DNA of 64,000 bases from Amphiduros pacificus (lineage: Eukaryota > Annelida > Polychaeta > Phyllodocida > Hesionidae), in the NCBI GenBank assembly GCA_949316495.1, contig OX439007.1, forward strand, positions 13,923,479 through 13,987,478, read 5' to 3'. The notes beneath the pieces were generated by a model that ran no database searches, was not told the origin of the DNA, and saw nothing but the letters and a program-made list of their open reading frames with translations. Below, in pieces: positions 1-15,000 of this stretch (positions within the stretch are counted from its first letter, which is position 1; each line of letters starts with the position of its first letter). The position numbers and the translations under genes were made by a program.

Positions 1-303
1 TGACCTGCTTTTGTAAAATTTAGCATTTTGTCATTTTAAAAAATTTGCTTCTGTGACCTTCAAAACAGCTGAAGGTGATTTAATATTAATCTTGAACTTG
101 ATCCAAATTCACCAGAAAGTCACCAAAACAAATTAACAATTCATATTTTGGAAGATCTGACCTATATAAGCTTTAAGTAGGTCAGAATGACATGGGTACT
201 AATACATACGGTAGATGTAAAAAAAAATAATTGATAACCTTTTTTAAAAAAAAATCTTGTCTAATTTTGTAAATAACCAGGTAAGTAATCAAAGCCATTT
301 CTT

Positions 304-309
304 TTTATT
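304..309 (-). promoter_or_regulatory. Candidate polyadenylation signal of the large minus-strand gene
   Basis: AATAAA on the minus strand, about 135 bp beyond the TGA. The rest of 1-443 is AT-rich and shows no further gene. Confidence 0.35.
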
Positions 310-443
310 TGATATTACTGACAACAGAATAATGAAAAAGTAGGGCATAGTCCTGGTGAGAGACTTCTAACATAACCTAAAGTTATTGTTATTTGAAAGT
401 GTTGTCAATGCAAACAGCATTAATAGCAAGTATATAAGTGATC

Positions 444-575
444 TCACTTGCGCTTAGCTTCGCGTTCTTCTCGAGTAGACTTGCGAGCGGCAGAGAGAGC
501 AGCTCTGGCCTCCTCTTCCATCTGCCGGGCCTCCTCCGCCGCTCTGGCGATCATGGAAAGCTCGTCTGCCAACTC
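444..575 (-). CDS. Exon 20, terminal coiled-coil exon with stop
   Basis: Acceptor CATGACCAG, phase 0, 43 codons plus TGA at 446-444. It encodes ELADELSMIARAAEEARQME, then EEARAALSAARKSTREEREA and KRK. GC-rich coding composition stands out against the AT-rich flanks. Confidence 0.75.
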   Translation of the reverse strand, partial: ELADELSMIARAAEEARQMEEEARAALSAARKSTREEREAKRK

Positions 576-3500
576 CTGGTCATGAAATATAGGTAATATA
601 TAGGAGATAAATCATATCATATCATCATCAGATAAATAGAGATAAATAATATATCATATCATCATCAGAAAATGATAGGTTTAATAATCATCACAAGATT
701 TCATCTAATTTAATTTTTAATGACTGAGAGAAAATGAATTTTAATTACATTGCATTACATATGAAATCATGGCTACTAAAACCAAATCCAAATCCAAAAA
801 CAAAAACAGCAAAGGAATTAATAATCAATGGACATAAATGGCCGATGTGCTCAAACCATGCTCTTAAGAGAGCCTACCGTTTTACGTTTATCTGTAAGAG
901 AGCCTACCGTTTTACGTTTATCTGTAAGAGAGCCTACCGTTTTACGTTTATCTGTAAGAGAGCCTACCGTTTTACGTTTATCTGTAAGAGAGCCTACCGT
1001 TTTACGTTTATCTGTAAGAGAGCCTACCGTTTTACGTTTATCTGTAAGAGAGCCTACCGTTTTACGTTTATCTGTAAGAGAGCCTACCGTTTTACGTTTA
1101 TCTGTAAGAGAGCCTACCGTTTTACGTTTATCTGTAAGAGAGCCTACCGTTTTACGTTTATCTGTAAGAGAGCCTACCGTTTTACGTTTATCTGTAAGAG
1201 AGCCTACCGTTTTACGTTTATCTGTAAGAAAGCCTACCGTTTTACGTTTATCTGTCTCCTCTTCATGCTTCTGCTTTTCCTCGGCTTGTTCTTTTATCTT
1301 CTGCTGGAGTTGCTGAGCTTCCTGTAGTCGCCTCTGAAATATGAACAACAATAATACAAACTCATGGAAGAAAACAGAATCGGTACCAAAAAAAATAAAT
1401 AAATAAAAATAAAATAAATAAATAAAAAAGTTTTAAAAAAATGATACAAACTCCTCTCATCACAATAATTTCAGCAGATTTGAGTGGCATAAATTTTAAG
1501 GACCTAATATTTCTGACATACCATTTTTAGTTTTGAATAATCAGTAATGTTAAAGAATCTGATGGTTTTAAACATATAAGAAATGATAAAATGACCCCAA
1601 AATATAGCCCTAAGAAGTGCCCAGATATGATGTCACACAGTATCGAAATCAGGGCATAAAACCCGGGAAACAACAAGTATTATCGCTTGGGTTTTAAAAC
1701 GAGGCTCCAATGCATTTTCAATGAGTAAATATCGGGGCAGCAAGACAGGCATGTGATAAACAATAATATCATATGCATGGTTAAAATATTCACTTCAGGA
1801 CAAGTTATTTGGTACATCTCTTTGTATCTATTATGACTAATTAATTAGCACTTCATACCTGGTTAACATATAACAATTGGTGTTGATATGTCAATTAGAA
1901 TATTGATCATCATTATACAGGTATCTCATACAAAAAATGACTCATGTGATCATTATTCAAATATCGCATAGGAAAAATGACCCATATGGTCATTATTCAA
2001 ATATCGCATAGGAAAAATGACCCATATGATCATTATTCAAATATCGCATAGGAAAAATGACCCATATGGTCATTATTCAAATATCGCATAGGAAAAATGA
2101 CCCATATGGTCATTATTTAAATATCGCATAGGAAAAATGACCCATATGGTCATTATTCAAATATCGCATAGGAAAAATGACCCATATGGTCATTATTCAA
2201 ATATCGCATAGGAAAAATGACCCATATGGAAATATTAAATATCAAACACCAGGCTAGCCATCTCATTGAACTGTCAGCTTTATTCAGCTTTCAAATCCAA
2301 TCTGATTCAAAACCAACACGTTTGCAGTAGGACGTCCAGAAAAAATAATATATTTCTTGTTATTTGTTGAACTAATCTTCCACTATTGTTATGTTTTGAT
2401 GATATCACAATTTTTGGTTTTAAGGTTTATATTTTCCTATTGATTATTATGTCTGATATTGGTGCATGTTCTGGTAAAGGCTAACTATAGAAACTTAGAG
2501 GCATACAAAATCTGACCTGTTTTTCTTCTTCTCTCTGAAGTCTCAGCTTTTCCTTCTGCTCTGTGAGATCCTTTCTCTCCCCGACTTTCTTGTTCTTTTT
2601 ATTTTTTTCTTTCTTATCCTTCTTTCCAGCTGATTGGATTCGGTCCTCAGCAATGGCCACTTTTTCCTGTGAAAAGAACAATTTCTTTGTGTACTTCAAA
2701 TTATTGTCCAGATTACACCTTTTAATTATTTTTTAAAATTTCTAAATATCAAAACATGAGCTTACCATTGCTCCTTTCAAATATTCTAATAAAATTTCCA
2801 AAGTTCTACTTATTTTTTTCAAAGTACAAGAGTATGACATCAATGAGTATGGACATTTGTACCAAGAGTTGTAAGCTATACTGAAGTAGGTCTCCTATTC
2901 TTCCTGTATATACCATGGAAATATTGATCTTAGCCTCAGAAGCGGCTCATATCATTATGTTCTGCATCAGCATACCTTTATTACGGACATTTTCAAATGT
3001 CACTCCAGGGAATGTGATATTCAATCAATTCTTATGTGAAAAAGAACTGTAGTCAAGTGATTTGAAATGAGCAATATTCATTGATTATAAAGTTTCAATA
3101 AACTTATAAATAAAAAATTTATGAATATCATTGATGGGAGACAAGGGTGATTAGTTTGACCAATCAGAGAGGAGTTAACAATTTGTTGGTTTTAATACAA
3201 AATATAACAATTTTCCAGCATAAATAACACAAGGAGATATCCCTACTTACAATATATTTGTGTATCATAGTAGAAAGTTCAAATTAACTAAAAATAGGGT
3301 AATTTGGGGCAGCTATGGATGGCCAAGTATATATAAAACATAACCCTATGGGTTGATAGCTCTGCTGACTTTAATGAAAACACATGAACTTAGATAAAGT
3401 GCAATAAGCAAGCAGGTTATGATTTTCCATACAAGATCCCAATTCAGTTTTGATGAGATATTCATTAATATTTTGTAAATCATTATCTGTCTGTCTGTCT

Positions 3501-6500
3501 GTCTGTTTGTCTCCTAAATACACAAAGTTCATTATCAATTGCAAATAATGAACAATAAGAAACACAAGAGTTTTAAACCTGAAATGTGAAACTGTATCCA
3601 TGACATCTGGAGCTTTGGCATTCAAAATGTATGAACTTGAGACTGTCAAAGCTGCATTCTTGTCAGAGGTGCAAATTTGAAAGTATAGATGATTATATAA
3701 ACATACCCCCTGTCAAATAAATGTTGACAGATGGATGGACAGATGGACAAGGAAGTCAGCAGAGCTAAAAAGTAAAACAATTGGATGTATCACAGTTATA
3801 GTTCTGACCTTTAACATTTCTGTTGCGAGTTCCAGTTCTTCTTGGCTGAGTCCTACTTCAGTATTTTCATTATTTTCTGTGGTAGCAGCCAGAAGCGTTC
3901 CCACTACAATAGTCCAAAAAGTATCTCTTAAAATATTGCTAAAGGGATATAAATATAATCTCAATATAATCTGTTCAGTTTTTCTTTTATCAAATTGTGT
4001 ACTAATTTAATGAAAGTTGTTTGTGGACATTGTAAAATATTTGGATACATTTGAATTGTATTATTTGGCATGAAAGATTATTTTTTGTCCATTTCCTTTC
4101 CGTTACCTCCACCACAATATCTCCAGCACAATATTTTGTACATCAATTATATTTGTTACAAAATGAACTTGATGATTAAGTAAACACTTGGTGTACATAG
4201 ATACCTTCAAGTGTTTAAATTGAAGTTTAAAAGTAGCCTTGTAATATATCAATGCACAAAGGTACCAAGAGATGCAAAAAATTAAATACATATATTGCGC
4301 ACAACAAATTCAGCTGTTCACACATCAGTAAAACTTAAAATACACTTTTTTGCAACAAGTCACAACAAGAAAAAAATCTTGACAATTAAAAAATAATGCA
4401 ATGCTCAATGAATAATTCAAAGCTTTGATATTTCCTCAACACCCATATTATTAACAGACATTTTCAGCATCTCACAATAAATAAGCATTTCTCACAAACA
4501 TGATTAAAAAAGTAAAAAAAACAACAACTTATAAATTCAGATAAATTCAAGTTGTTTACAGTTTTATTATTTTGTATTTACATTGAAAATATACAAATCT
4601 GACATAATATATTAAGAAAAAAAGTAAAATGCAGATAAGATAAAAAATAATATTTAAATGTTCCCGACAGATCTGAAATATTTATTATTATATCTATTTT
4701 TATTATAATGTTGTGCATCTAGTCTTAAAATGAAATGAAAGCCATCTAAATATATATCATTCTAAATGCTGCCATCTTTATTTCTTGTGACATATCATTA
4801 TAAATGCTGCCATCTTTATTTCTTGTGACATATCATTATAAATGCTGCCATCTTTATTTCTTGTGACATATCATTATAAATGCTGCCATCTTTATTTCTT
4901 GTGACATATCATTATAAATGCTGCCATCTTTATTTCTTGTGACATATCATTATAAATACTGCCATCTTTATTTCTTGTGACATATCATTATAAATGCTGC
5001 CATCTTTATTTCTTGTGACATATCATTATAAATACTGCCATCTTTATTTCTTGTGACATATCATTATAAATGCTGCCATCTTTATTTCTTGTGACATATC
5101 ATTATAAATGTTGTCATCTTCATTTATTGTGACATATCATAAATGCTGTCATCTTTATTTCTTGTGACATATGATTATAAATGCCACCATCTTTATTTCT
5201 TGTGACATATGATTATAAATGTTGTCACCTTTATTTCTTGTGACATATCATAAATGCTGTCACCTTTATTTCTTGTGACATATTATAAATGCTGGAATCT
5301 TTATTTATTGTGACATATCATCATAAATGTTGTCACCTTCATTTCTTGTGACATATCATCATAAATGCTGTCACCTATATTTCTTGATGTTGATGTTGAA
5401 AATGAATTTCTTTAACTACTGAGCACTCGTTAATAGAGAAGAATTTAATTTTTTGACAGGAAAACACACTTCAGCTATATTGGGAACAATAAATATTGAA
5501 GTTTCTTAGTGAACAAATATAAAAATACTGAATAAAAAAACATTAATGTATAATTAATTTGTACAATAAACTTGAGATTGCATTAAAGTGGTGCAAAAAT
5601 ATTCAATAAATTAATGTTTCTATTTACATTAACCCTACCTTTTGTTTTCCCATTATCTGTTATGTGAACAAATTGAATTATTTTAATAAACAGAATATGA
5701 AGTAGATATAACATAAAATTCCCAAAGTTGATGAAAGGACAATTGATGATAAGAAGGGAGACGTTCTGGTTCTGGTTCTGGTTCTGGTAAAGTTGTACAG
5801 TTCTGGTGTGAACTTTTCAATATGGGAAAAAAACATGGAGATCGGTGTGTACTTTTCAATATGGGAAAAAACATGGAGATCGGCAATCGGCCTGTGCATT
5901 TTTCTCCACATCCATTGGTTTTGATAGAGTTAAAGCTGTTGCACACTTCTCTTACACATCATCTGATTGTGGCTTGCCTTCTTACCTCACTGAAAACTTT
6001 ATATGAGAACTGTTCCAAAAATCTGAACCAGAAAAGTATAACTCTCTAAAATCCAATCATTAAAAAAAATCTAGATGGTAACCGGTAATTGTCTTATGAC
6101 ATTATTTTTCCTTCTTAGAATGTACCTGACTTATTGGAAACAAAATCCAAAGTGGGGGATAAAAAGTTGAATATTTTTGAACATTATTGTGTTAGGAATG
6201 CATTTAGGGGTCTTTAAGATTTAAAGCTTTCATGAAATCACAGCAAACTCAGCACTCATGGCAGGAATATTTTGGTTGATTCCAGGAGATAGCTTGTTTG
6301 TATCAGTGTTTCATGACCACATATTATTTAAATATACCCCCAAATCTCTGTAAAATTGCCTCAGACCTTCATAATTTCATGAAAGCTTTATATTCAAATG
6401 TGTAAGGGCCAAAATGATATCTTGCATTCAGTCTATAATGACAGGAAAATAAACGATGAAAGGAATTGTGATGAAGTTTGAAAAGAAAAAAATCACTTTC

Positions 6501-9023
6501 ATTCATGTCCTTTAATTTTGTCCACGCAGTCATTAAATAACTTTCAAAATACAAATTGGAAACAATTTTTTACTCGTTCTTGATGGAAAAGCCAATTTGC
6601 TAAAAATAAAATCTTACCTTCTTCTTCCAAGCGATCTATGTCTTCTTCCTCCTTTGTCTTTTTGGGCAATGGGCTTTGCCGTATTGAGACAGATTTTTTG
6701 CCCTTAGATTTCCCATGTTTGCCAGGTTTCTTGACTGGTGTGACGGAACCAAACAATCTTGTTAGTTCTGCCTGAGTATCATTAACCACACTCTCAGCTC
6801 GAATTTCCTGAAAACACCAATATATTTTAAATACAGTGTCAAAAAAGCTATTTTCCTTTTTGATGTCTTACTTCTTGGGGATGGAATCAAAGATAGATAT
6901 CATGAAGATTAAATAAAAATCTCGGTATTAATTGAATCAATGTAGTCTGAAAAAAATTCTTATCTTTAAAAGGTATGGTCTTTAAAAAGGCCTCAAATAA
7001 ATAATTGATTTAAATGTCAATAAGATTCATCTAAAAATAGAATGCATTACCAATATGTATAAATAACAGTGCAGGAAAAGAACCAATCACAAATCACCAC
7101 TTTAGCTAATTGTTACTTTGGGAAAGGATATAGACTTGATGATTTATACAACAGTCCTGCAGCAATCTTGGAAATGAAATGTTTGATTAGCAGAAAAAAA
7201 AGAATGTTCCTGTGTTTACAACATGTCTCAGAGTTTTTTCCCAGCTATATGAAAAATATGGTGCATTTTGTTGTTTCACTCTATAATCTACTTCAGGAAA
7301 ATGAAAATTTACATTTAAGACAAGTTATATAATCTATTTTTTGTAAATAAAATTGAAGTATAAGACAATTTATGTAATTAACTTTAGGAAAATCAAATAT
7401 ATATTGGAGACAAATTGTATAATCTTCTATAGGAAAATCAAATTTACATTTAAGACAAATTATACTGAAAAAAAATGAGGTAAGTTTCATCGATCTCAGT
7501 GGTTACCTGTCGACTTGTAGGACTTTCTGCATGTTTGTCGCTCTGTACGGATGTGATGTCAAACGCTTGCACATACTGCGGCTGAGATCCCCTTCTATCC
7601 AAACCCTGAAATGACCATCACATCCAACTCAATACAATGTGTATGACAATGATTACCTCCGGGTCCAGGAGAAATCCAAGTAACCCAGTCCTGGTCCAAA
7701 ACATTCCCATCATCCAGAGTCTAGAATAATCTGTTCTGTTTATCCTTGTCTGTCATTTCCTACATTTTCTGTGATGTAATATGTGATATATTAAAGTTGA
7801 AATGCAGGCTGTATTCTGTGTACACAATATTTCAAGATGCTACATGTCTGAACCATGGAAACCGGCAAAGTCATTAAAAAAGGCTGTTCCAAATGTTTAT
7901 AAGTTGTCAAAAATGTCAATATCATTTCAATATAAGCCAGTTATTTTTCTTTTGATAAAATACATTTAACTAAATTCCAAAGTTATCCAAGTAGGATTGT
8001 CTTAAATTTTTTAGCATTCATTGAAAGTTTCAATATAACAATTTCTGTTATGCACAATAGGACATCAATTAATGTGGCCGTCTGGAATAGCCCTGAGAAT
8101 GTGACTGAGATGACAATGGTTTGAATAATTGATGCATATAATGGTGAGCAAATATCAACCATGGCATTGTCTCCCTGGAAATCACTTCTTCCTGTAATAA
8201 TCTCTGATAATCAATGCTCCCTGCTCACAGCCTCATCCTGATCTCTCATAATCGATGCTCCTTGCCATAACTGCTAGCCTAACCTGTCTATGTTCTTTTC
8301 TGACTGTCTCTATTGTCACCAAAAAAATTAAAAATATGATATCTGTTATATATTATTTTATATCAGCTGCATGTCATATTCTCAGAATATATATACTTTG
8401 TAATCTTCTGAAGAGGGGACAAGATTTATTTAAAATTCTTATAGATATAGGTTGATAATGCGTGAACATGCAAATAATTTATTTTCACAATCTATGTCTT
8501 GATAATTATTCAAAATAAAATAATTATTCACAATAAAATTTCAATATTTGATATCTTTTAAGTTTCCATTAGTCATTAAATTAATTACAAAACACCTGTA
8601 AATACAGAAAATATAGGAACACGTTCAAGAGAGGAAATACCACATCAAAAATAAGCTGGTAAATTTAACATAACAAAACATAATTCGGTAAATGCAAATA
8701 AATATATATACACCAATTTCCTCTTCAGCTTATTACAGAACTTCCAGAGAGCCACTGTTAATACTGGTAGGCACACATGACCACTTGTGAGCACATCACT
8801 TAAGCCTGTTTATATACAAAACTAAAGTATAAACACACTCCTCAAACTGTGTATCACCGGATCAAGATTTGTATAAAGACATCAAGGTTACAAAGTAATA
8901 TCGGACTATGAACAGAATTAGGTGTCCCAATATGTAAAGAGTGTTCTAGAAATCCAATAAAATTCTGGAAAAAAATTGTGATGACATTCAACAATTTTTT
9001 TTGTATGCAAAGGGAGAAATGAG

Positions 9024-9054
<31 letters not shown>

Positions 9055-12000
9055 AGTGTGGTGTGTGTGAGTGTGTCTTGTCAGTGAGTGTGTGTGTGTG
9101 TGCATGTGTGTGTATGTGTGTGTGTGTGATTAGTGACACACCCACATACCACCGGCAGATATCAGAAATCAGACGATCCCCAAGCCTCTTTCCAGACACC
9201 AAGAAGTTTACCGTCAAGAATCGACACACATCTCAGGAACTCATCCAAAGTTAATTGCTCACCATCAAACTCAGCATACAAGATTTCGTTACGTTCTATT
9301 GTGTTTTCATCACAGACTCAAGTGCTTTTTACTCCACCTTTTTGGCACCTGGCTCTTCCCCTTCCTCAGATTCTGATGATTTTGCAGCCACTCCGTTTTC
9401 TCTGTCGATCCAGCGCTTCTCTTTTTCTTTCTTCTCGGCTTCTTCCTCTTCTTTGTCATCAATCAAAATAAAAGTTCCTTCTTCATTGAGATTAAGCGGG
9501 TTCCGGTTCCATGAAGCTAATATTTCGGCTTGTTTTGCATCCGATGCTGCTATTTCTTCCTTTTCCTTCTGACCCAGATTTAGATACTGCTGACGCAAAC
9601 TTTCTGGGTCATCCCCGTCTTCCTCAGTCTCCACTTCTTTTAACTCTGCAGTTTTTTTCTTCATGACATCCTTCTTTTTATTTTTTGTACCACTTTTCTT
9701 TTTTATTCTAGATTTATCTCTCTGTTTGGCAGTTTTGGGTCGGATTCTGGTGGTTTCTCTACTCAGAGATTCCATGCTCAACTTGGAAACTTCTCTCGAG
9801 GACAACACTAAAACTTCAGCTGGAATCTTATGCATATCTGTATCATCCTTTTGAAAAGTTTCTTTCATAAAGTCTATCATATTCTTTCCTTTCATTGTTT
9901 TACCATTTTCTGCAATTTGTTCATTATCATATTCCCTTGTGGCTTCCTTTTTGCTCAGCTGATTAATAAGTACTTTGGACACTGGGCAGGACTCTGATAT
10001 GAGAGAACTGTCCTGTAAAGCAGAAACTTTCTGAAATTATCACCATCCACTGGTCACCTACCGATTTAAACATTCAATATATATTTCGAAACTATAAATT
10101 TTTCGAATTCCACCCATTTGTGTCTGCATCAATTGTCCTGATGTCTGATGTCTGGGCTGAATATGAAAATGATTAAATGATTTTGGTGACATATACGTAT
10201 ATATATATATCAAACTTTTCCCTGCTAAGTGGTACACTATATCAATGGCCAATCAGATGTTATCATAAGAAACACCAACATGATCCAAGTGAGTGATAGA
10301 GCATTTGCTTACCGCACGTCAATGTTATTGAATTTCTCACATTATTATGAAAACAAACATGGAACTTACATTAAATACTTATGATGTGCTTATTCCCATT
10401 TTCATAAAATCAACTTCGTATTTGAAATCGTTAAAGAGCAAATATTAGAATTGACCTAGGAAAGTGAGACTTTAAATTTGCTGTGAGAAAAAGGTTGATC
10501 GGTACATACATATCATATATTTAACGTCAGGGGGAACAGTGTCTTTCTTCTACAGCTCTTTTTTCCCCGTCAAAAATCATATCCTTCACATTTAAACCCC
10601 CACAAATGACATAGTGCAAGATAATTGCTTTGGATCAAAAAACTACAAAAACGATTATCGCCTATTATCCCCTAATGGACTAGCCTTTCTAAATTGTGTT
10701 GGATGGCAGGACTAACCAATTTTTTCTGGACTAGTGTATCTACATACTAAATTAATAAAATGTATAACCATGGTTATTTAATATGCTTAATGAAGTGCTG
10801 GGGTCAAAAGTTCATGATCAAGGCAGTCTGACGTCATTATCATGATTACATTGTAACAAGTTGGAGCCCTTCAGAATGTTACAAATGACGTCATCAAGCC
10901 AGAACAATAGGGACGTCAACGTCCTTAGCCGGTGGTGGACGTTGCCGTCCTTCCTGTCCGTTAGGGGTTAATGTGTCAAATGCTAAGGAAGGGATATTTC
11001 TTTTGAATTTGATTTTTAATTTGTGCTTTACATTTGTAAATTTTGATAATCTAAGACTTGAAGTTGAAGTGAAGAAAGGATAAAGATAATTTTGAAACAT
11101 TTTGGGAATAACTGCACTATCAATCTGTATAACTTAAGACATTTATCTTCAGCTAGAATGAAGCTGTTTTAGTTTAAATAGACAGAATTTTGAAAAATTC
11201 CATACCTCAAGTATTTTGTGTTTTTGTGAATAAAATAATTAAAATATATGTAAACTTTTGACACAATTTGGTAATTTTTGAGTTGACTTTGACAAAGATA
11301 GATATTTCAAAATATAGGCCATAAATCAAAATTACCTGTATTGTTCTCAATTTTGTCATAAATATGTGGGAAATTATTGTTTACTTCTAAATTTGTATCA
11401 CTGGGCAGTGATGATGTCCAATGCGATTAGTCATAAAAGATCAATACATGATGTTTTCATGTGTATTAATAAACATTGATACCCTCTGACCCAATATATG
11501 TTTTCTATTTACTTGGTTTTGGTGGGTTATAATGGTACACTATTTCATTCAGTTGAAAGAGCAATGATGTCATAATGGCACTGTGGTTATTTATCAAGGA
11601 AATAGTGACATCATACTTTTTGGTATCTTAGCACCAGTCAACAACATATTTCAAACAGCTGTGATCCTCTGTATGAAGTGTCCCTGTTCCCCCATCTTTA
11701 ATGTGACTGTGGGTTACAATCTTTGTTACAAATATGGCAGTACTGCACACTATATGTTTTAAATTTTTGAAATATTATTACATAAATCTATCTTCTCAAG
11801 TATATGTCTTCTGAAATACTCCACAATAAAAAATATACTGACCTTTGAGCTTGAAGATCTTGTACCTGTTTGTGCAGAAATTTCAGAAACTCCTTCAGTA
11901 ATATCAACCGGCAGTTTGTCAGTTCTAATTGGTGGGGTGTGTGTTCTTTTTGTGCTTGAGGTAACACTAGGACTTTTTGGTAATGGTGGTCCAGGTTTGG

Positions 12001-15000
12001 AGAGAGGTTCTGATGGGGTTTTTGTGGCAATATCAGTCTCAGAGTGGAGAAAAGAGGAGGGAGGAGGTGAAAATTTCTCCTTTAAATCTCCATTTTCCTC
12101 ATTCAGATGAATGTCACTATGTGAGTCTAATAAAGAAGTTGAACTTTTGTATTGAGGAGCGCCATTCTTTGATGAAATGGTCATTTCCACTTCCTCTTTC
12201 AGCACCTCATCTGTTGACACTCTTTCTGGTTCCTTTTTGTGCATGGAATCATGGGAAGGTAGTGCATCTTCAGAGGGTATTTTGGATTCAGATGAAGGTA
12301 CTACATCTTTAGGGAAGAAAAAGTTTACACATTTCATGTTCAGAAATAATTTCTGTTATCAAACAAAATCAAACTGTAAACACAGAATTCTATATTTTTA
12401 TGAATAAATAAAATGTTATCTGTGCAAAACATTTCTTGATATTCATTATATAATAATACACAATAAATTATTTTTTTAAAATTATTGAACATTTAGACAT
12501 AAACATTCATGAAAGGCTAATATGAGAAACATGTGAGGGGAAACTCTTACCCAGAGGGTCCAAAGATTCGACTGATGCACTGGAACCTCGACGACTTATT
12601 TCCACCGAAATCACACTTTGGATACCATCTATTAAAATATTCAGAATATAAAAATGACAAAGCTATATGACATCTATAATCACAAAATCTAAATCTTAGG
12701 TCTTATTATGTTTAGATAAAAATAATAATTTACTGGTAATATACCTCATATTAGACCAAATTCTATGCATGCATTAGTTAATACTTATCATATAAAAAAC
12801 TATGAATCACATCACACTAGAGCATTCTTATTCACTAAATCTTATTCACAAGCCATATGAGCAGTTTTGGTTAGTTTCTCACCCTTGTCTGATTCAAACT
12901 CAGCATGTTCATAGTGATACATACGATCCTCAGGAGAAATGATAGCAATGGATGGCACTGAAGCAACACAAATGTATCAATAGCAAAAGCTTGCTGAGAC
13001 AAACACAATACTCTCCAAGACAGTTCTTCATAATTTTCTACTTTGTAACATTGCAAGTTTGTAAAATTATGAAGATAATATCCAGAGATTGCATACAAGA
13101 TTGCAATTTGACAATATATAGAGGGATCTGAGAGCTTGCATTAAAGCTTTCATGAAATCAGATTTTCAAGCACTTTTTTCTCACACAATATATATCATTA
13201 TTCTTCCCATCGGTAACTCACCTAATATCGCTCATTATGCTTGCCACTTGGCGGAGCCACCAGCAGTGAGTGGAAACCACACAATTGGAACACAATCATT
13301 TCTGTACTTATATTTTGAGCAGATATATTAATATGAAATATTTGAAACCACCATTAACATATAGTTTTAATGTTCACAATTACGGCAGTCATTTTCACAG
13401 AATCTCCTCTCGGCGGGATTGCCATTTGGTTTTGCCAAGTAAACTTATAGATGTAGATGTACAAAATACATAGATAACTGTCATTCTCTTGGTTTCACAA
13501 TTTCATTCATATATAAATAATTTCTGTTCATATATTATGAGCCGAGATATTAATATGAAATATTTAAAACTACCATTAACAAAACACGATAGAATCTACA
13601 GAATAAATAGATAACTATCTTTCTCTTCTCAGTCTCACAATTTCAGACATATAAAAATCATTTCCGTAAACGGATTAAAATTATTGGCCGAGATATTAAT
13701 GTGAAATCTTTTTAACTATAATTAACATCTTATATCGTTTGCAATGACGACAGTCATTTTCACGGCCAAAACATAATCTACAAAATACATAGATAACTGC
13801 CATTCTTTTTGTTTCATGATTTCAGACATATATATAAATCATTTGTGTACATATATCATTATGAGCCAAGATATTATTAATAATATGAAATATTTAAAAC
13901 TACAATTACCAAAACACAATAGAGTCTACAGAATACATAGGTAACAGTCTTTCTCTTGTTCTCAAGATTTCAGACATATAAAAATCATTTCTCTGAGTGT
14001 AATATTAGCCAAGATATTAATGTGAAATCTATATAGACTATTCTTTTGATGTGTAGACTATTCATTTGATGTTTAGACTCTTCTTTTACATTGTTTTTTT
14101 CATTTGTTGCAGGTAGACCTACAAATAAAATGCAGAAACGAGAGTTTGTTCCATGGTCATCAAACATCTTTGAAATATTTTACCTTATCAATAAAAATAA
14201 ATTCTTAATTGTTTATTTTTTATTTGTACTATGGTTAAGATCAAAGGGCAGGAAATGCCCTTTGCATTCAGTGGTGAAGCCACCCCTAAGATACCTTGCA
14301 TGTTTGGATAGTTCCAGAAGCCAACCCTAATACAGATTGCAAACGTGCTGAAAATGTTGAAGCCACCCCTAAGATAGAACCTGTTCAAGCCACCCCTAAA
14401 GCCAACTTCAAAACCCTTGTGATATAAGGCCAGATCTGTGATCAAAGGTTATTCTGTCATTGTTTCCACAGCTCAGCCCATTCAGTCTTTGATGTCTTCC
14501 CATTTTACAACAATATTCTGCCAAAAAAATCTTTTATTGTCAGATGATAAGTTATGTGTTTTTCACATAAGTAAGATATTTTTCACATAAGTAAGATATG
14601 TTTCACATAAGTAAGATATTTTTCACATATGATTAATATTTTTCTGAAAATGATTGCCATAATTGTGAACATTAAAACCAGTAGTTAGCCTTAGTTTTAA
14701 ATATTTCATATTCATATCTCGGCTCATAATATATGTACAGAATTGATTTATATATATCTGACATCGTGAGAACAAGAGGAAGACAGTGATAATAGTATTT
14801 TGTAGATTTTAATTTGTTAATTTTTGGCTCCGAAAATGACTGTCATAATTGTTAACGATATAAGATGTCAATGATGGTTCTAAAGATTTCATATTAATAT
14901 CTCGGCTAATAATACACTTACAGAATTGATTTATATATGTCTGAAATCGTGAGAACAAGAGGAAGATAGTTATATATGTATTTTGGAGATTGTACTACGT

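Noticed and set aside
734-1327. Two long plus-strand frames across 734-1327
   Set aside because: They exist only because the 30-bp repeat lacks stops in several frames. The minus-strand frame is the one tied to splice sites and to a coiled-coil exon.
1930-5395. CRISPR-like regular repeats
   Set aside because: The repeats are head-to-tail without unique spacers and lie in introns of a eukaryotic gene. They are minisatellites.
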